Shown here: in pieces, positions 46,767 through 58,560 of the stretch | Numbering within the stretch: the first letter of the stretch is position 1 | How the letters are laid out: each line of letters starts with the position of its first letter | Assembly: GCA_003255025.1 (NCBI GenBank) | Contig: QANY01000148.1 | Location: forward strand, 124,001 to 188,000 | Length of the DNA: 64,000 nucleotides | From: Datisca glomerata | Lineage: Eukaryota > Streptophyta > Magnoliopsida > Cucurbitales > Datiscaceae | Direction of reading: 5' to 3' | Made by a program: the position numbers and the translations under genes | The notes under the pieces: generated by a model | Told to the model about the DNA's origin: nothing | Seen by the model: the letters and a program-made list of their open reading frames with translations, nothing else | The model's database searches: none

Positions 46767-48948
46767 TGTAATACCCTTGTATTTTATATGGGTTATTTTT
46801 GTAATTCAAACCCTCACTCACACATATGCACTCACTTACACACAAAGCCAACCCAATTTGTTTCCCTCACATGTGTTCTCTCTCATTCATCTTCTCCAAA
46901 TCTCTCTTTGTTTTTATCTCAAGCTTACCCACGTAACTCCCCCTCTTTCCTCCATTTATTTTTGCAGGAAACATAACCGTTTACTTAGTGTGTAACTCCC
47001 ATCTAATCTAATGCTCTTTAAATCCCTCTTGTTCTCCACTTTCTTCTTCACGAACCCTCCCCTGAAAATGCTTTCCTCTCTCTATTTTACAGTTTTTCTT
47101 CCCCATCGAAGCCCGTCTGTTCTTCACCTTCTTCTTCGTTTAAACTTGGGCAGCCCTCTAACATTGATCTTTGGTAAGCAATTTCTTATTTCCTTTATTT
47201 TCTTTCTTCTTTTTTTTTTTTTCCTCTTCCTGAATCTAGATTTTTCTATCAAAAATTTGAAATAGCCAAGTCTAAAGTTCTTTAATTTCAGAAAATTTCT
47301 TCCTCATCTCTCTGTTCGTGGTGCCATCGTTGCTTTGTCACCGCCGCACTGCCACCGTCCTTCAAATTCCGATTAATCTTTTTCATTCTCTCCTTGAGCT
47401 TTCGGTCTCTCTATTTCCTTCTCTTTTCTCTCTTTGTTTTGTTTCTCTCTTTGATCTCACCCATATCTTTCTTGTTTTTTCCCTTCCATGACAGCCTCTC
47501 CATCATCGTCTTCTCTAGATTACATCGTAATCTTCATAGTGGGTAAGCTTAATTTTCCTTTCTTTCTTTCTTCCTTGTTCGCTCTTTGTATGGATTACAA
47601 CTGGGTCTTGGGACCCAGTTGATTTTGACCCGACCCAGTTTTCACCAAACTTGAACTGGTCCAATCAAACCAACCTGAACCGATTTAGACAACCCAAACC
47701 TAGGTTAACCAGTTTGAACTGCTTGATCAATTTACACCCTGTTTAGTTTCCATTTATTCCCAACCTCGCTTAGTTAATTAAATAATTGCAGATATTATAT
47801 GAATTTTTTGTGATCTGGGATCCTTGGATTTCAGGTCATTAGTTGCTGAATTTAATTCATAGTGAATCCACGTAAGTGGATTTACATAATAATGTGGTTC
47901 ATGTGTTATAAATGTAGTGAAATTGCTTTATTATTTCTTTATGTTCAATCTTATGGTCAAATGTTTTAATTGTTTTCCATATTATGATGAAATTATTTAC
48001 CATGTTATGTATGTGTATGATTATATTTTGAGTTATACAGGTATTAGTTATATTGTTTATGCTCATGAACAAGTTATATGTTTACTCACGTATATGTGAT
48101 AACGCGAATGTTAATTCAAGTAAAAAGTGATAAGTAAACAAGAAGTAGATTTAGTCATGTCCCTTGGTTATCAAGTAACCAGATTGTTCACGTCATGTTA
48201 TCAAGTTATACAGTTGGGTGTCACCATGTTCATGTTAGCGCCCTTAAGGTTCAGATAACCTTAAGTGAATCAAGTTTCAGGACACCCAATCTGTCATGTT
48301 CACGTTCATGTTACAATTTCAAGTTATGAAACAGTTCGGGTTAGGTTGTTAATCGAGGGATATGTCTAGTCGAGTATGATCAAGCAAGTATAAGTATTGG
48401 CAGGCATAGATACAAGTTCAAGTTATATGTTAATCATGAAATCAATGTGTTGTTACTAGTATTTTATGTGACCAGTAAACGTGTGAAATAAATTTGCATG
48501 AGTTATATGTTTACATTTATGTCCTGTGAAATTTATTAGTATGTGAATTTACTTACTGAGTATTTTAATACTCAACCCCCATAGATGATTATGTTGTAGA
48601 TGATGGTGAATAGTAGGAGTGAGGGACTACCATAGCAAGCATGATTATAATTTCTAAGTTTAATTTTAACATTATGACTTCAGTTGCTTCATAAATTTAT
48701 GAATATTCATGTTTAATCTTTCATGTCTTATGAATTTTCGTGCTTCACGTTATTATAGTTTAATGAATCATTTATTTCAGTTTAATGAGTTAATATTCTT
48801 TTAAAATAATTTTATGCTTCCGCTATTTAATGTTAAAATTAGGGTTTTCAATTTGGGGTTTTTCTCAAATTAGGATTTTAATTGAATTGAGAATTTTTGA
48901 ATTGTGAAATTTCAAGCATGTTTAACCCTCAGAAAACGGGGTGTTACA
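46767..48948 (+). repeat. 3' LTR of the nested Gypsy element, with TACAC target duplication
   Basis: It starts TGTAATACCC and ends GGGGTGTTACA, then TACAC (48949-48953), which equals the bases before the 5' LTR (39419-39423 in the first tandem copy). After one TACAC the Copia reading frame continues in phase. The two LTRs are nearly the same length (2182 and 2196 bp). Confidence 0.93.
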
Positions 48949-51477
48949 TACACACTAATATGTGTGGACCATTTACTACTCCATGGCTAAATGGTCAAAG
49001 ATATTTAATCTCATTTGTTGAAGGCCATACTAGATTTATGTATCTCTATCTTCTGTTTAATAAGGATGAGACTCTAGATGCTTTTAAAATTTATAAAGCA
49101 CAAGTAGAGAAACAAAAGGAAAAGAAAATTAAAATCATAAGGTCAAACATGAGAGGAGAGTACTATGGTAGGTACATAGAAAATGGACAAATGTCTGGTC
49201 CATTTGCAAGGTTTCTTGAGCAAGAAGGTATAATTGCTCAATATTCGATGACTGGCACAACACAACAAAATGGTGTTGCTGAAAAAAGAAATCAAACACT
49301 GACGAACATGGTAAGAAACATGATCAGTAACTCTAGTCTTCCTTTATCCTTATGGAGTGAGGCTTTGAAAACGGTTGTGTATATCTTTAATAAGGTTCCA
49401 TCTAAGGTTGTTCCAAAAATACCTTTTGAGCTGTGGATTGGATGGAAACCTAGTTTAAGCCATTTACACATTGGGAATGTCCTGTAGTGGTGAGGGTTTA
49501 CAATCCTCACATCAAGAAATCAGACCCGAGGACAATCAGTGGTTTTTTCATTAGCTATGCTTTGAATTTCGAAGGATATCAGTTTTATTGTTCTTCACAT
49601 ACTACTAGAATCGTTGAAGTTAGAAGTGCTACAGTTTTGAAGATCAAGAGCCTAATGGGAGTGTTTTACCTTGTAAGGTAGAATTTAAGGAAGAACGAGT
49701 TCAATTGAGTTGCTTACAAATAATAGACGATTGGTAGTTCTTCAAGGAAATCAACTAGATATCGTTGAAGACCAACAAACTCCAGAGCAACCAATTCAAG
49801 ATGAATCAACCCATTTAGATGAAGTACATAAGGAGGCTATTGTCGAACCTATATAAAATGTAGTTAAGACAATAGATTTGAGGAGATCTTCAAGGGTAAG
49901 AAAATTAGCAATTTCTAGTAATTACGTTGTATACCTTCAAGAAGCTGATGTTGACATCGGATCTGCAAACAATCTAAGTTCATTCTCTTAAGCTATGAGT
50001 GGTGATAATTCTACGTATTGGTATGATTCTAGGAAGGAAGAGTTGGATTCTATGGCTAAAAGTCAAGTTTTAGATCTTGTTGAGTTATCTAAGAGAGCTA
50101 CAACCATTGGTTGTAAATGGGTTTATAAAACCAAAATGAACTCATTGGGTAAAATAGAGAGATATAAAGCTAGACTTGTAGCTAAAGGTTTTACTTAAAA
50201 TGAAGGTATTGATTATCATGAAACCTTCTCTCTAGTTTCTAAGAATGATTCTTTCAGAATAATCATGGTTTTAGTAGCTTAATTTGATTCACGGTTACAT
50301 AAGATGGATGTCAAAATGACGTTGTTAAATGGGGACCTAGAGGAAGAGGTATACATGTCCCAGCCTGAAGGCTTTACACTTGAACATGAATTTGATTATT
50401 TTTCAAGCTCAAAAGATCTATATATATATAGACTAAAACAAGCCTCCCGTCAACCGTACACAAAGTTTCACAACGTTGTTACCTCATTTAGTTTCTTTAA
50501 GAACATCGTTGATCAATGCATAAGGTCAGTGAGAGTAAATATATATTTTTAGTTTTGTATGTGGATGACATTTTACTTACAACCAATGATTTAGGACTCC
50601 TCATGTGACAAAACAATTCCTTTCTAAAAACTTTGAAATGAAGGATTTAAGTGAAGCCTCTTATGTCATTGGCGTAGAGATTCATAGAATAGATCTCAAC
50701 GAATATTAGGACTATCTCAAAGGGCCTACACTGATAAGGTTTTAGAGAGATTCAGAATGAAAGACTACTCTCCAACAGTTAAACCTATATTTAAAGGAAA
50801 TAATTTCAATCAGAATCAATGCCCATAAAATGAATTGAAACAACATCAGATGGATAACATACCATATGCATCTACAATTGGCACATAATGTATGCACAGG
50901 TTTGTACAAGACCTGATATCGGATTCACAGTGGGCATGATAGGTAGATACTAGAGAAATCCTAATATAGAGCATTGGAGGGCTATTAAAAATTTTATAAG
51001 GTACTTGGAACCAAGGACTACAGACTTACATATGGACACTCCAATCATCAAAAGCTGGTCGGATATTCAGATTTAGATTTTGCTGGATGTGTAGTCACGA
51101 GAAACTCAACTTCAGGTTACATTTTCCTTTTTGTTGGAGGTGTTGTATCTTAGAGAAGTATCAAGCAGACCATTGTTGCTTCTTCTACCAGGAAACCAGA
51201 GTTCATCGCATGCTATGAAGCTACTACAATGACACTATGGTTAAAGAATTTCATTAAGGGTCTCAAGATTGTCGATTCAATAGTGAGACCCAAAGAGATC
51301 TATTGTGGAAGCCAAAGCAAGTGTATCGACATCAAGTATCTAGTTGTTAGAGAGCATGTGAAAATTGAAGAAATGTTGATTGAACACATTGGTAGTGAGC
51401 TAATGATTGCGGCTCCCATGACTAAAGGATTACCGGTAATAATACACAGATCATGTAGAGCATATGTGTCTTGTTAG
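48949..51477 (+). pseudogene. Copia integrase, reverse transcriptase and RNase H (3' part of the nested Copia element)
   Basis: It continues the frame broken at 39423: TNMCGPFTTPWLNGQRYLIS, TQQNGVAEKRNQTL (integrase core), LWSEALKTVVYIFNKVPSKV. The reverse transcriptase segment has CKWVYKTKMNSLGKIERYKA (about 50110-50175), MDVKMTLLNGDLEEEVYMSQ (50304 onward) and YVDDILL (about 50560). The RNase H part includes DFAGC (about 51080), STRKPEFIACYEA and PMTKGLP. Stops and shifts occur at about 49485, 50195, 50280, 50550 and beyond. The two halves together form one old Copia element. Confidence 0.92.
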
Positions 51478-51828
51478 CTCATTTTTAGTTTAATTTTGTA
51501 TGTTAGTGTTATATATGTCATTGAACATGATAGCTTCTTATCTTGGAGAATAAAGTTTTTTTTATTCGTGTACACATAAAATTTTCATATCCATTGGGAT
51601 ATATAAAGATGAACCCGAATGGCTTATATGAAGACATTCATAAAGTCAATTGCTCATAAAGTGCTCACTTTGAGATACCATACATGTTGTACATGGAAGG
51701 TAGTGCTTGTTTTAGATTAGAACCACTATGATTCATGTTTTGGGATTCTTTAATTGAGTGGGAGTTTTTCAATTACTAGATTTCTCAGATAGCTATAATA
51801 CGGTATGGTTGTGTGCAAAGAGGGAGAA
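51478..51828 (+). other. Copia 3' untranslated spacer
   Basis: AT-rich, without frames. It ends in the polypurine tract AGAGGGAGAA (about 51819-51828) next to the 3' LTR. Confidence 0.6.
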
Positions 51829-52230
51829 TATAAGTTTCATATCTCCATTAAGAGACTTAAAGTGGCACACATATCACTTATCCTAATTTTTAATATTATA
51901 ATATCTATGTATATCTAAATATTATATTTGTGATAAGCTTAAAGATAATTATCACTAGCAGTGAGATATAGATAAACAACTCACTAAAAGATAGAGATCA
52001 AATAGTTGAGATAATCAAGATTTTTTTATGGGAGAAAGTTGTGATTATGTCAAACACATAGATAAGGGTCATTGGCCTAGCCTATGAATACATGCATGCG
52101 TATTCCATCATGTATGAGCTATCTAATTAGGCATAGACTAGCAGATTCTCTCTATTTTACTTGTAATTTATTTATTGTTTTTGATCAATTATGACTGAAT
52201 ATTAGTATTATTATATTTAAATTTCTTACA
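51829..52230 (+). repeat. 3' LTR of the nested Copia element
   Basis: It follows the polypurine tract and ends TTTCTTACA. It is homologous to 32173-32607 but clearly diverged, and lacks the long (TA)n run. The flanking bases (CCTAA on the left of the 5' LTR, CTTGC on the right of this one) do not match, so no target duplication supports a single insertion event. Confidence 0.75.
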
Positions 52231-52559
52231 CTTGCGTCTCAAAAGTACCCAACAACACATGCGTCACCCGGTTTAGGTCCTGAATCTCCATTGCCCATTT
52301 CCCCCATGGCCTTTATCTTAGTCCCTTGTAATTTTTCTTCATTCTTCTCTTCTTCAAATTCTTCCTGGCAATTTTCTTCCCAATAACCCTTACTTTGTTC
52401 CTCTAATTCTTGAGTAGGGATGAATTAGATGCAGCCAAGACAACTGTCGATTCTGCAGACTTCACACATGTCAGGTTCTGGAATGGAGATTTTGATGAAT
52501 ACATGTCCCAATTGTTGAAGAAATATTGAAGTGGCATTATCAACGGCTTGAATTAGTCG

Positions 52560-52800
52560 AAATTGATCGTCATTAAGGCCAAAATACCTCCGGTGATGAG
52601 GGAGAGATGGGTTTTGTTCGAGAGAGATGGATTTCGTACGAAAAAGATGAGACATATGAGATTTTTTTGATAGAGTGAGGGAAATCTGAAAAGTTAGAAA
52701 AGAATTAAAAAGGTAAAAAGGTAAAATAGGTAAATAAGATGGAAATGAGTTGGAAGAGAGAAAAATGATCTTTTTGTTATTGATGGTCCATTTATGGGGT
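52560..52800 (-). repeat. Inverted partner of the dispersed repeat at 31395-31610
   Basis: Reverse-complemented, it reads CTTATTTACCTATTTTACC and CTCTCGAACAAAACCCATCT, matching the left copy with indels. The minus-strand frame across it is low in complexity and I do not call it a gene. Confidence 0.5.
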
Positions 52801-54169
52801 CCATCTCCCATACTAGCAGTTTTTTAATGGTATGAATGCCGACAGTTTTTTCCTAGCCCTAGATCTGTTCAAATAAATGTCAGTCGTTAGATCATAAATG
52901 GGTGAGAAAATGCCTTTACTTGTTGCCCCGGTTGCAGGTATTATTTTGACTTTCACCCCAATATTCTTTTTTTTAATCTACCCCAATTTTTCTTGAGAAT
53001 CTTCATCAAATATTTCGTAAATTTGATTTTCACCCCAATATGTTTTGGGAAGTTTCAAAAAATGTTTTATAAATTGTATTTTAACCCTAATCTTCTGTGG
53101 GAAGCTTCATCAAATTGTGTGCAAATTTCATTTTTTACCCTAAAGCTTCCTTCGAAAGCTACAAAACTCATTTTCATTCAATTCACCAAACTCGTCCAAC
53201 ACTCTCTCATCTTTGTCCACATTTTCTTATTTGTCTAGCTCTGTAAGTCTGGTCGGTAAGTCTATCGCTCAGCTCTCTCTCTGCGTTGTCCAGCTCGCTC
53301 TCTCCGTCATCTTGCTCTCTCTATTATCGACTCTTCTTCTTCGTCCAGCTCTACAAATCTGGCAAGTCCGTCGTCCAGCTCTCCCTCTCTCTGTTTTCTT
53401 GCCCGCTCTCTCTGTCGTCCAACTCTCTCTATCGTCAACTCTTTCTCTACTTCGTCTAGGCCATCAATGCTCTCTGTCTATCTCTCTCTTTCTCTCTTTG
53501 GCTCTCTCTTTCTGCTTAAGGTTATTTCCGTTGGCATTGAGCGAATTGAATATGTTCCCAATATGACAGTTTTGTTAGGGAGTATGCATGTATCACTGTT
53601 GGAATGTGGTTTCATGGAATTCACTCTGTAAAGAAATCCAATGTGATTATCTATTATTATTTATCAACAATCAATAGTATCATTAGAATGCGGTGTAAGT
53701 TTCCCCTTTCTACTTGGGAGTACAGACAAGAGAAGATTATATGTTATTTAACATGATCAAATTTCATCAAATTAATCCTCCTTTTAGCTTTGAAGTAGAG
53801 TAGTGATTGTGGTGGATAAATTGAATGGATAATTAGGATCCTAGAATCTTTTATGAGATGCAATCTTTTCCTGCTTTGTGAATGCTTTAATGGGGTTGTG
53901 TTTGCCCTTTGTCTATCGAGTTTCTTCATAGATAAGGAGACATCAGACAACACATTATTGACCGAAAGCTTGCTTGCATGTCTATTTGCATCCATTTCTG
54001 CCTCCCAATCAAACTTGACATATAGTGGATACCAAGAATTCTATTTTTTTTAATAATCAATAAGTGAAAGAGAATATCTAATTTGTGAAATTAAATAATT
54101 AAATTATTATTAGAAAATAATTTAAATCAACTAAATATGTATGATTTGTCATCCTAGATACTTCATTCA
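52801..54169. other. Non-coding stretch with degenerate repeats and CT-rich DNA
   Basis: The stretch 52930-53170 has three degenerate units of about 70 bases sharing TTTCACCCCAAT and GAAGCTTCATCAAAT. The stretch 53270-53530 is CT-rich low complexity (repeats of CCAGCTCTCTCTCTCTG type). The rest shows no gene or terminal repeat I can support. Confidence 0.5.
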
Positions 54170-56975
54170 AGAGCCTAACCATGTATGTTTTTCTTTGCAG
54201 ATACTTGATTCGTCAAGAGAGCTGTTTGATGGCGAGCTCGTTTTAAGAGTTGGCAGTGGTGCGCTCGTGTCAGCTAAAGCATTAGGGACACTCTATTTAC
54301 GTTTTGGATATAATTACTTAATTTTGAACGATGTTTATTATATTCCAGGTTTTTCAAGGAATTTGATTTCTCTTTCAGTTTTGTAAGAACAGTTATTCGA
54401 AGTTTCTTTCATTAATAAAAAGTTTATTATTTCTAAGAATAGATTCGATATCTGTCATGCTAAAATTATAAAGGGACTATATATTCTTAAACAGATTGAA
54501 AGCGCATTAAATAATTTTGAATTATTTAAAGTAGCAAAACTTAAAAATACAAACGACAAAGAGTTTCTCATGATGATAACACATATTTATGGCATCTTAG
54601 GTTATGATATATTAAACTAGATAGGTTAAGCATGTTAACAAAGCATAGTGCTTTGAGAGAGCTAAAAGTTAGAACTTTTCATGTTTGTGAATTCTGTTTA
54701 AAGGGTAAAATGATCAAGAGACCTTTCACAGGAAAGGACCAAAGAGCCAAGGAACCACTTGAGTAAGTACATAGTGATGTCTGGAACCGATCAGTGTACA
54801 AGCTAGAGGTGGGTATGAGTATTTTGTCACTTTTATTGATGAATACTCAATATATGGTTATAGTTACCTAATGCATCGAAAGCCTGAAACTTTTGGAAAG
54901 TTTAAAGACTTCAAGGTTGAAGCTGAAAAGCAATTAGGTAAATCATTAAAAACCCTTCGATCTAATCGAAGTGGTGAATACTTAGATTTAGAATTCAAGG
55001 ATTATTTGCTGAAGTGTGGAATCCTATCCAAACTTACAACACTTGGAACACCACAGTAAAATGGTGTTGCAGAGAGAAGAAACCGAACCTTATTGGATAT
55101 GGTTAGGTTGATGTTAAGCTACTCATCATTGTCACTTACATTTTGGGGATATGCACTACACACAGCAATTTACATTTTGAATTTAGATGGTTAGATTGAT
55201 GTTAAGCTACTCATCATTGTCACTTACATTTTGGGGATATGCACTACACACAGCAATTTACATTTTGAAATTAGTGTCATCTAAGTCTGTAAGCAAGATG
55301 CCTTTATAGTTATGGAATGGCTCTAAACCTAGTTTGTGTCATTTCCGTATATGGGGGTATCCATCTCACATTCTTAGACCCAAGACTGAAAAATTAGACT
55401 CAAAGTCTATGGTATGCATATTCGTTGACTATTCTCTAGAGACTAGAGGTTGGTATTTTTATAGTCACAATGATCAAAAGGTGTTGTGTCGACAAATGCA
55501 ACATTTCTTGAGCATGACTGTATGCAAAACTATAAACCTCGTAGAAAAGTAGTTCTCGAGGAATTAGTGACTAATAAGATTAGACCACCTTCAATTTCTA
55601 CTGATAAACGACAAATCAGAGAAACCACAGTTCCTTGCAAAAAAAACCCCTGTACAACATCGTAGTGGGAGGGTTGTGAGGCAACCAGTTCGCTACGAAC
55701 TAGAGGCACATGTCTTAGTATCAGACACTAATAAGGACGTTCCATTATCTTATCAAGAAGAAATGGATGATCCTGAAAAGGAGAAATGGCAAGATGCCAT
55801 GAACCAGGAAATGGAATCTATGTATTCTAATTTCGTCTAGGAACTTATAGATCCATCTGAAGATGTTAGGTCAATTGGATGTAAATGGATCTTCAAGAAA
55901 AAAAGAGGTGCAGATGGGAAAGTATAGACTTTCAAGGCACGATTAGTAGCCAAGGCTATACACAAAATGAAGGATTCGATTATGAAGAGATATTCTCCCA
56001 TGTAGTCATGCTAAAATTCATCCGCATCCTTTTGTCCATAGCCCGCTAGTTTTGACTATGAGATATGGCAAGTGGACGTCAATACAGCTTTTCTGAATGA
56101 CTCTCTTGAAGAAAATATCTACATAATGCAACCAGAAAGGTTTGTACAAAATGGGCAAGATCAGAAAGTATGCAAGTTGTTTAAATCCATTTATGGATTA
56201 AAGTAAACATCTAGATCTTTAAGTATTACCTTTGATGAGATTATAAAGTCCTATGGCTTCGAGCAAAATATTGACGAAGCCTGTGTTTATAAATACACCA
56301 AAGATAAGATAGTGGTTTTCTTAGTTCTTTATGTTGTTGATATTCTATTCATTGGGAATGATGTAGAAACTTTGTCAAAGGTAAAGAAGTGGTTAACTAA
56401 GAAATTTTAAATGAAAGATTTGGGAGAAGCGAGCTATGTTCTAGGCATCCAAATCATAAGGGATAGAAAGAACAAGTTCATGGCACTTTCTCAGTCATCT
56501 TATATTGATAAGGGGCTGGAGAGATTTTCTATGGAGAATTCCAAAAAATGTCAACAATCGACCAGACATGGAATTGTCATCTCCAAGGAACAATGTCCTA
56601 AGACACCTCAGGAGGAAGAGGATATGAGAAAGGTTCTCTATGCTTCAGCAGTTGGAAGTCTCATGTATGCATGTTGTGTACGAGACCGGACTCTGTTATA
56701 CAGTGAGAATTGTCAGTCATTAGCAATCGAATCCATGTTTGGAACACTAGATTGCAGTAAAACACATTCTCAAGTATCTTAGGAGAACGAGAAACTATAT
56801 GCTTGTTTATTCAGGTGGAAACCTGAACCCTATTGGATATCTGATTCTGATTTTCATTCTGACAGAGATAGTTGAAAGTCAACATCTGGATCAGTATTCA
56901 CCGTAGGTGGAGGAGCTGTAGTCTGGAGAAGTATTAAACAATCCAACGTTGCAGATTCCATATGGAGGAAAATTA
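54170..56975 (+). pseudogene. Second Copia pol remnant (pre-integrase to RNase H), 3' end cut by Gypsy sequence
   Basis: Motifs in order: LRVGSGALVSAKALGTLYL and LNDVYYIPGFSRNLISLSVL (protease/pre-integrase, 54230-54385); HVCEFCLKGKMIKRPF (about 54680); the integrase segment KTLRSNRSGEYLDLEFKDYL and NGVAERRNRTLLDMVR (about 55060). The reverse transcriptase segment has SIGCKWIFKKKRGADGKV (about 55870) and QVDVNTAFLNDSLEENIYIM (about 56070). RNase H parts lie at 56411-56950 (LGEASYVLGIQIIRDRKNK, STRHGIVISKEQCPKTPQEE, HSDRDS, GGGAVVWRSIKQSNVADS). It has many stops and shifts, plus an 88-bp internal tandem duplication at 55101-55276. It ends abruptly at about 56975. Confidence 0.88.
55101..55276 (+). 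repeat. 88-bp tandem duplication within the second Copia integrase
   Basis: The units 55101-55188 and 55189-55276 share GTTAAGCTACTCATCATTGT and the rest with one or two changes. The text encodes the integrase C-terminal region, so the duplication breaks the protein. Confidence 0.92.
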
Positions 56976-57430
56976 GAAGGAATGTTGTGTTTGCAATTTG
57001 CATCAAGTCTTAAGGGATCCGCCATCACATGGTTTGGGAGCCTAGAACCGTGATCCATACACTCTTTTTATCACCTGGTGACTCTCTTTATAGAATAGTT
57101 CGAGAGCAGTAAGAGGATGATCAAGGAGTCGTATGATCTCTTCACTGTGTCTTGAAGAAGGCTAAGTATTTAAGGGAATATATCCAAAGGTTCGACAATG
57201 AAAAGATCAGAATCATCAGATATGATGATGCAGTAGTCGCGACTGTCTTCAGAAATTATCTGATGGAAGGCACTGACTTATATAAATACATGCACCATAC
57301 GAGACCAAGGTCCCTATCAGAATGCCTTGGTAAGGCCAACTAATTCATCATTCTAGACGAGGAGATGGCTAAAGAAGCTATGAAGAGGAAGCACACGGGA
57401 GAGCTCCCCTCAAGTCACAGGAGAATATAA
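56976..57430 (+). pseudogene. Gypsy (Tat-like) gag fragment fused to the Copia remnant
   Basis: Starting near 56985 the text reads FASSLKGSAITWFGSLEP, then RMIKESYDLFTVS, then EYIQRFDNEKIRI, FRNYLMEGTDLYKYMHHTRP and SECLGKAN, ending ILDEEMAKEAMKRKHTGE. This is a Retrotrans_gag domain as found in Tat-lineage elements. It abuts Copia RNase H without LTR or target duplication, so it arose by rearrangement or insertion of a truncated copy. Confidence 0.8.
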
Positions 57431-57604
57431 AGATAGTAGGGATGTGTCAGACCAAAGGAGCGACATGAAGCACTCATAGGAGGGAATCAATGTCACAGAC
57501 AGGTTGGGACCGAGAGTCAAGCTAGACAACACTTAATGGCACTCGAGGTCATTGAACACTCACACGGAAGACCTTACCAAAGGCCAAAACGGGATGAGGC
57601 ATCA

Positions 57605-58560
57605 CTACAAGAAACAAGGGCTTTAACGACAAAACTTTTGATCACTAAAGCCCACAAAAAATGGTCGTGAAAAGGTTTTCGCGACCAAAATAAGCTCGTT
57701 GAGAGAGTCATAGCTTTCGCTTTGTCAGTGAAAGCCTTTCATGACGAGAATTGAAGTTAGTCGCGTAAGACCTTTTACGATGAACTAATTCTAGTTGCTA
57801 AAGGGTTTTGGTGACCAAAAAATGCGGTCATCGCAAAAAGATTTCGTGACCACTTTATTTTTCGTCGCCGAAAACTTTTGCACCAACAACAGTTTGGTCG
57901 CTTAAATTCTGTTGCCACCAACAATAGTTTGTCGCCTAAAGTCTTTTGCGACCAATTTTATTTGGTCGTGAAATGATTTCACGACCAAATTTTATTTATC
58001 TAGAATGTAAATACAAAATTCTGATTTTTAGTTTCATATACACATGTGATAGTTATAATATCATCAGAAAATTTATCAAATCCAATATTTTTCTAAAAAA
58101 TATGTATATTTAACCATTAATGTAAAATGTAACAAAGTTTCCATTAAAAAATATCTGGAACATGAATAATTACAGAAATATGGTTCACAAATGTTATCTA
58201 AAAAAGATAAATAAAAGAGAGAGTACTTAAAGCTTAATTGTAGCAACTACAATGGTTAACAAATATTCTAAAACTATGTTTGTGCTGTTGAGTTATCGTC
58301 AGGAGGCGGAAAACCAATTCTATATTTTCTCAATATAGAGTCTTTTTCTTGGAAGAAGATATGGGTGGGGATCTATGTCCAAGACTTTTATTTCGTTCGA
58401 GGACTTCTTCAACTATCTCTTCTTCAGCGCGAGGTGTGACATCTTCAGTGATAGACTCATCTCATAAAGCACACATGTGTTCCTGTAACACAATGATCAA
58501 GATTCAAGATAAATATATTCTTCAATCTATAAGTATTTAAAAAGCATTTAGCACGCTCAT
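57605..58560. mobile_element. CACTA transposon, left end and subterminal part (second copy of the family)
   Basis: The terminus CACTACAAGAAACAAGGGC and subterminal GGTCGTGAAA, CGCGACCAA and GTCGCCTAAAG repeats match the 34647 element. Internal text at 58350-58545 (CATGTCCAAGAC, TTCTTCAACTATCTCTTCTTC, ACTCATCTCATAAAGCACAC) is homologous to 35355-35545. I could not find a matching right terminus; similarity fades before 59000. Confidence 0.7.

Noticed and set aside
53213..53566. 117-residue frame rich in Leu and Ser
   Set aside because: Encoded by CT-rich low-complexity DNA; the composition alone explains the open frame.
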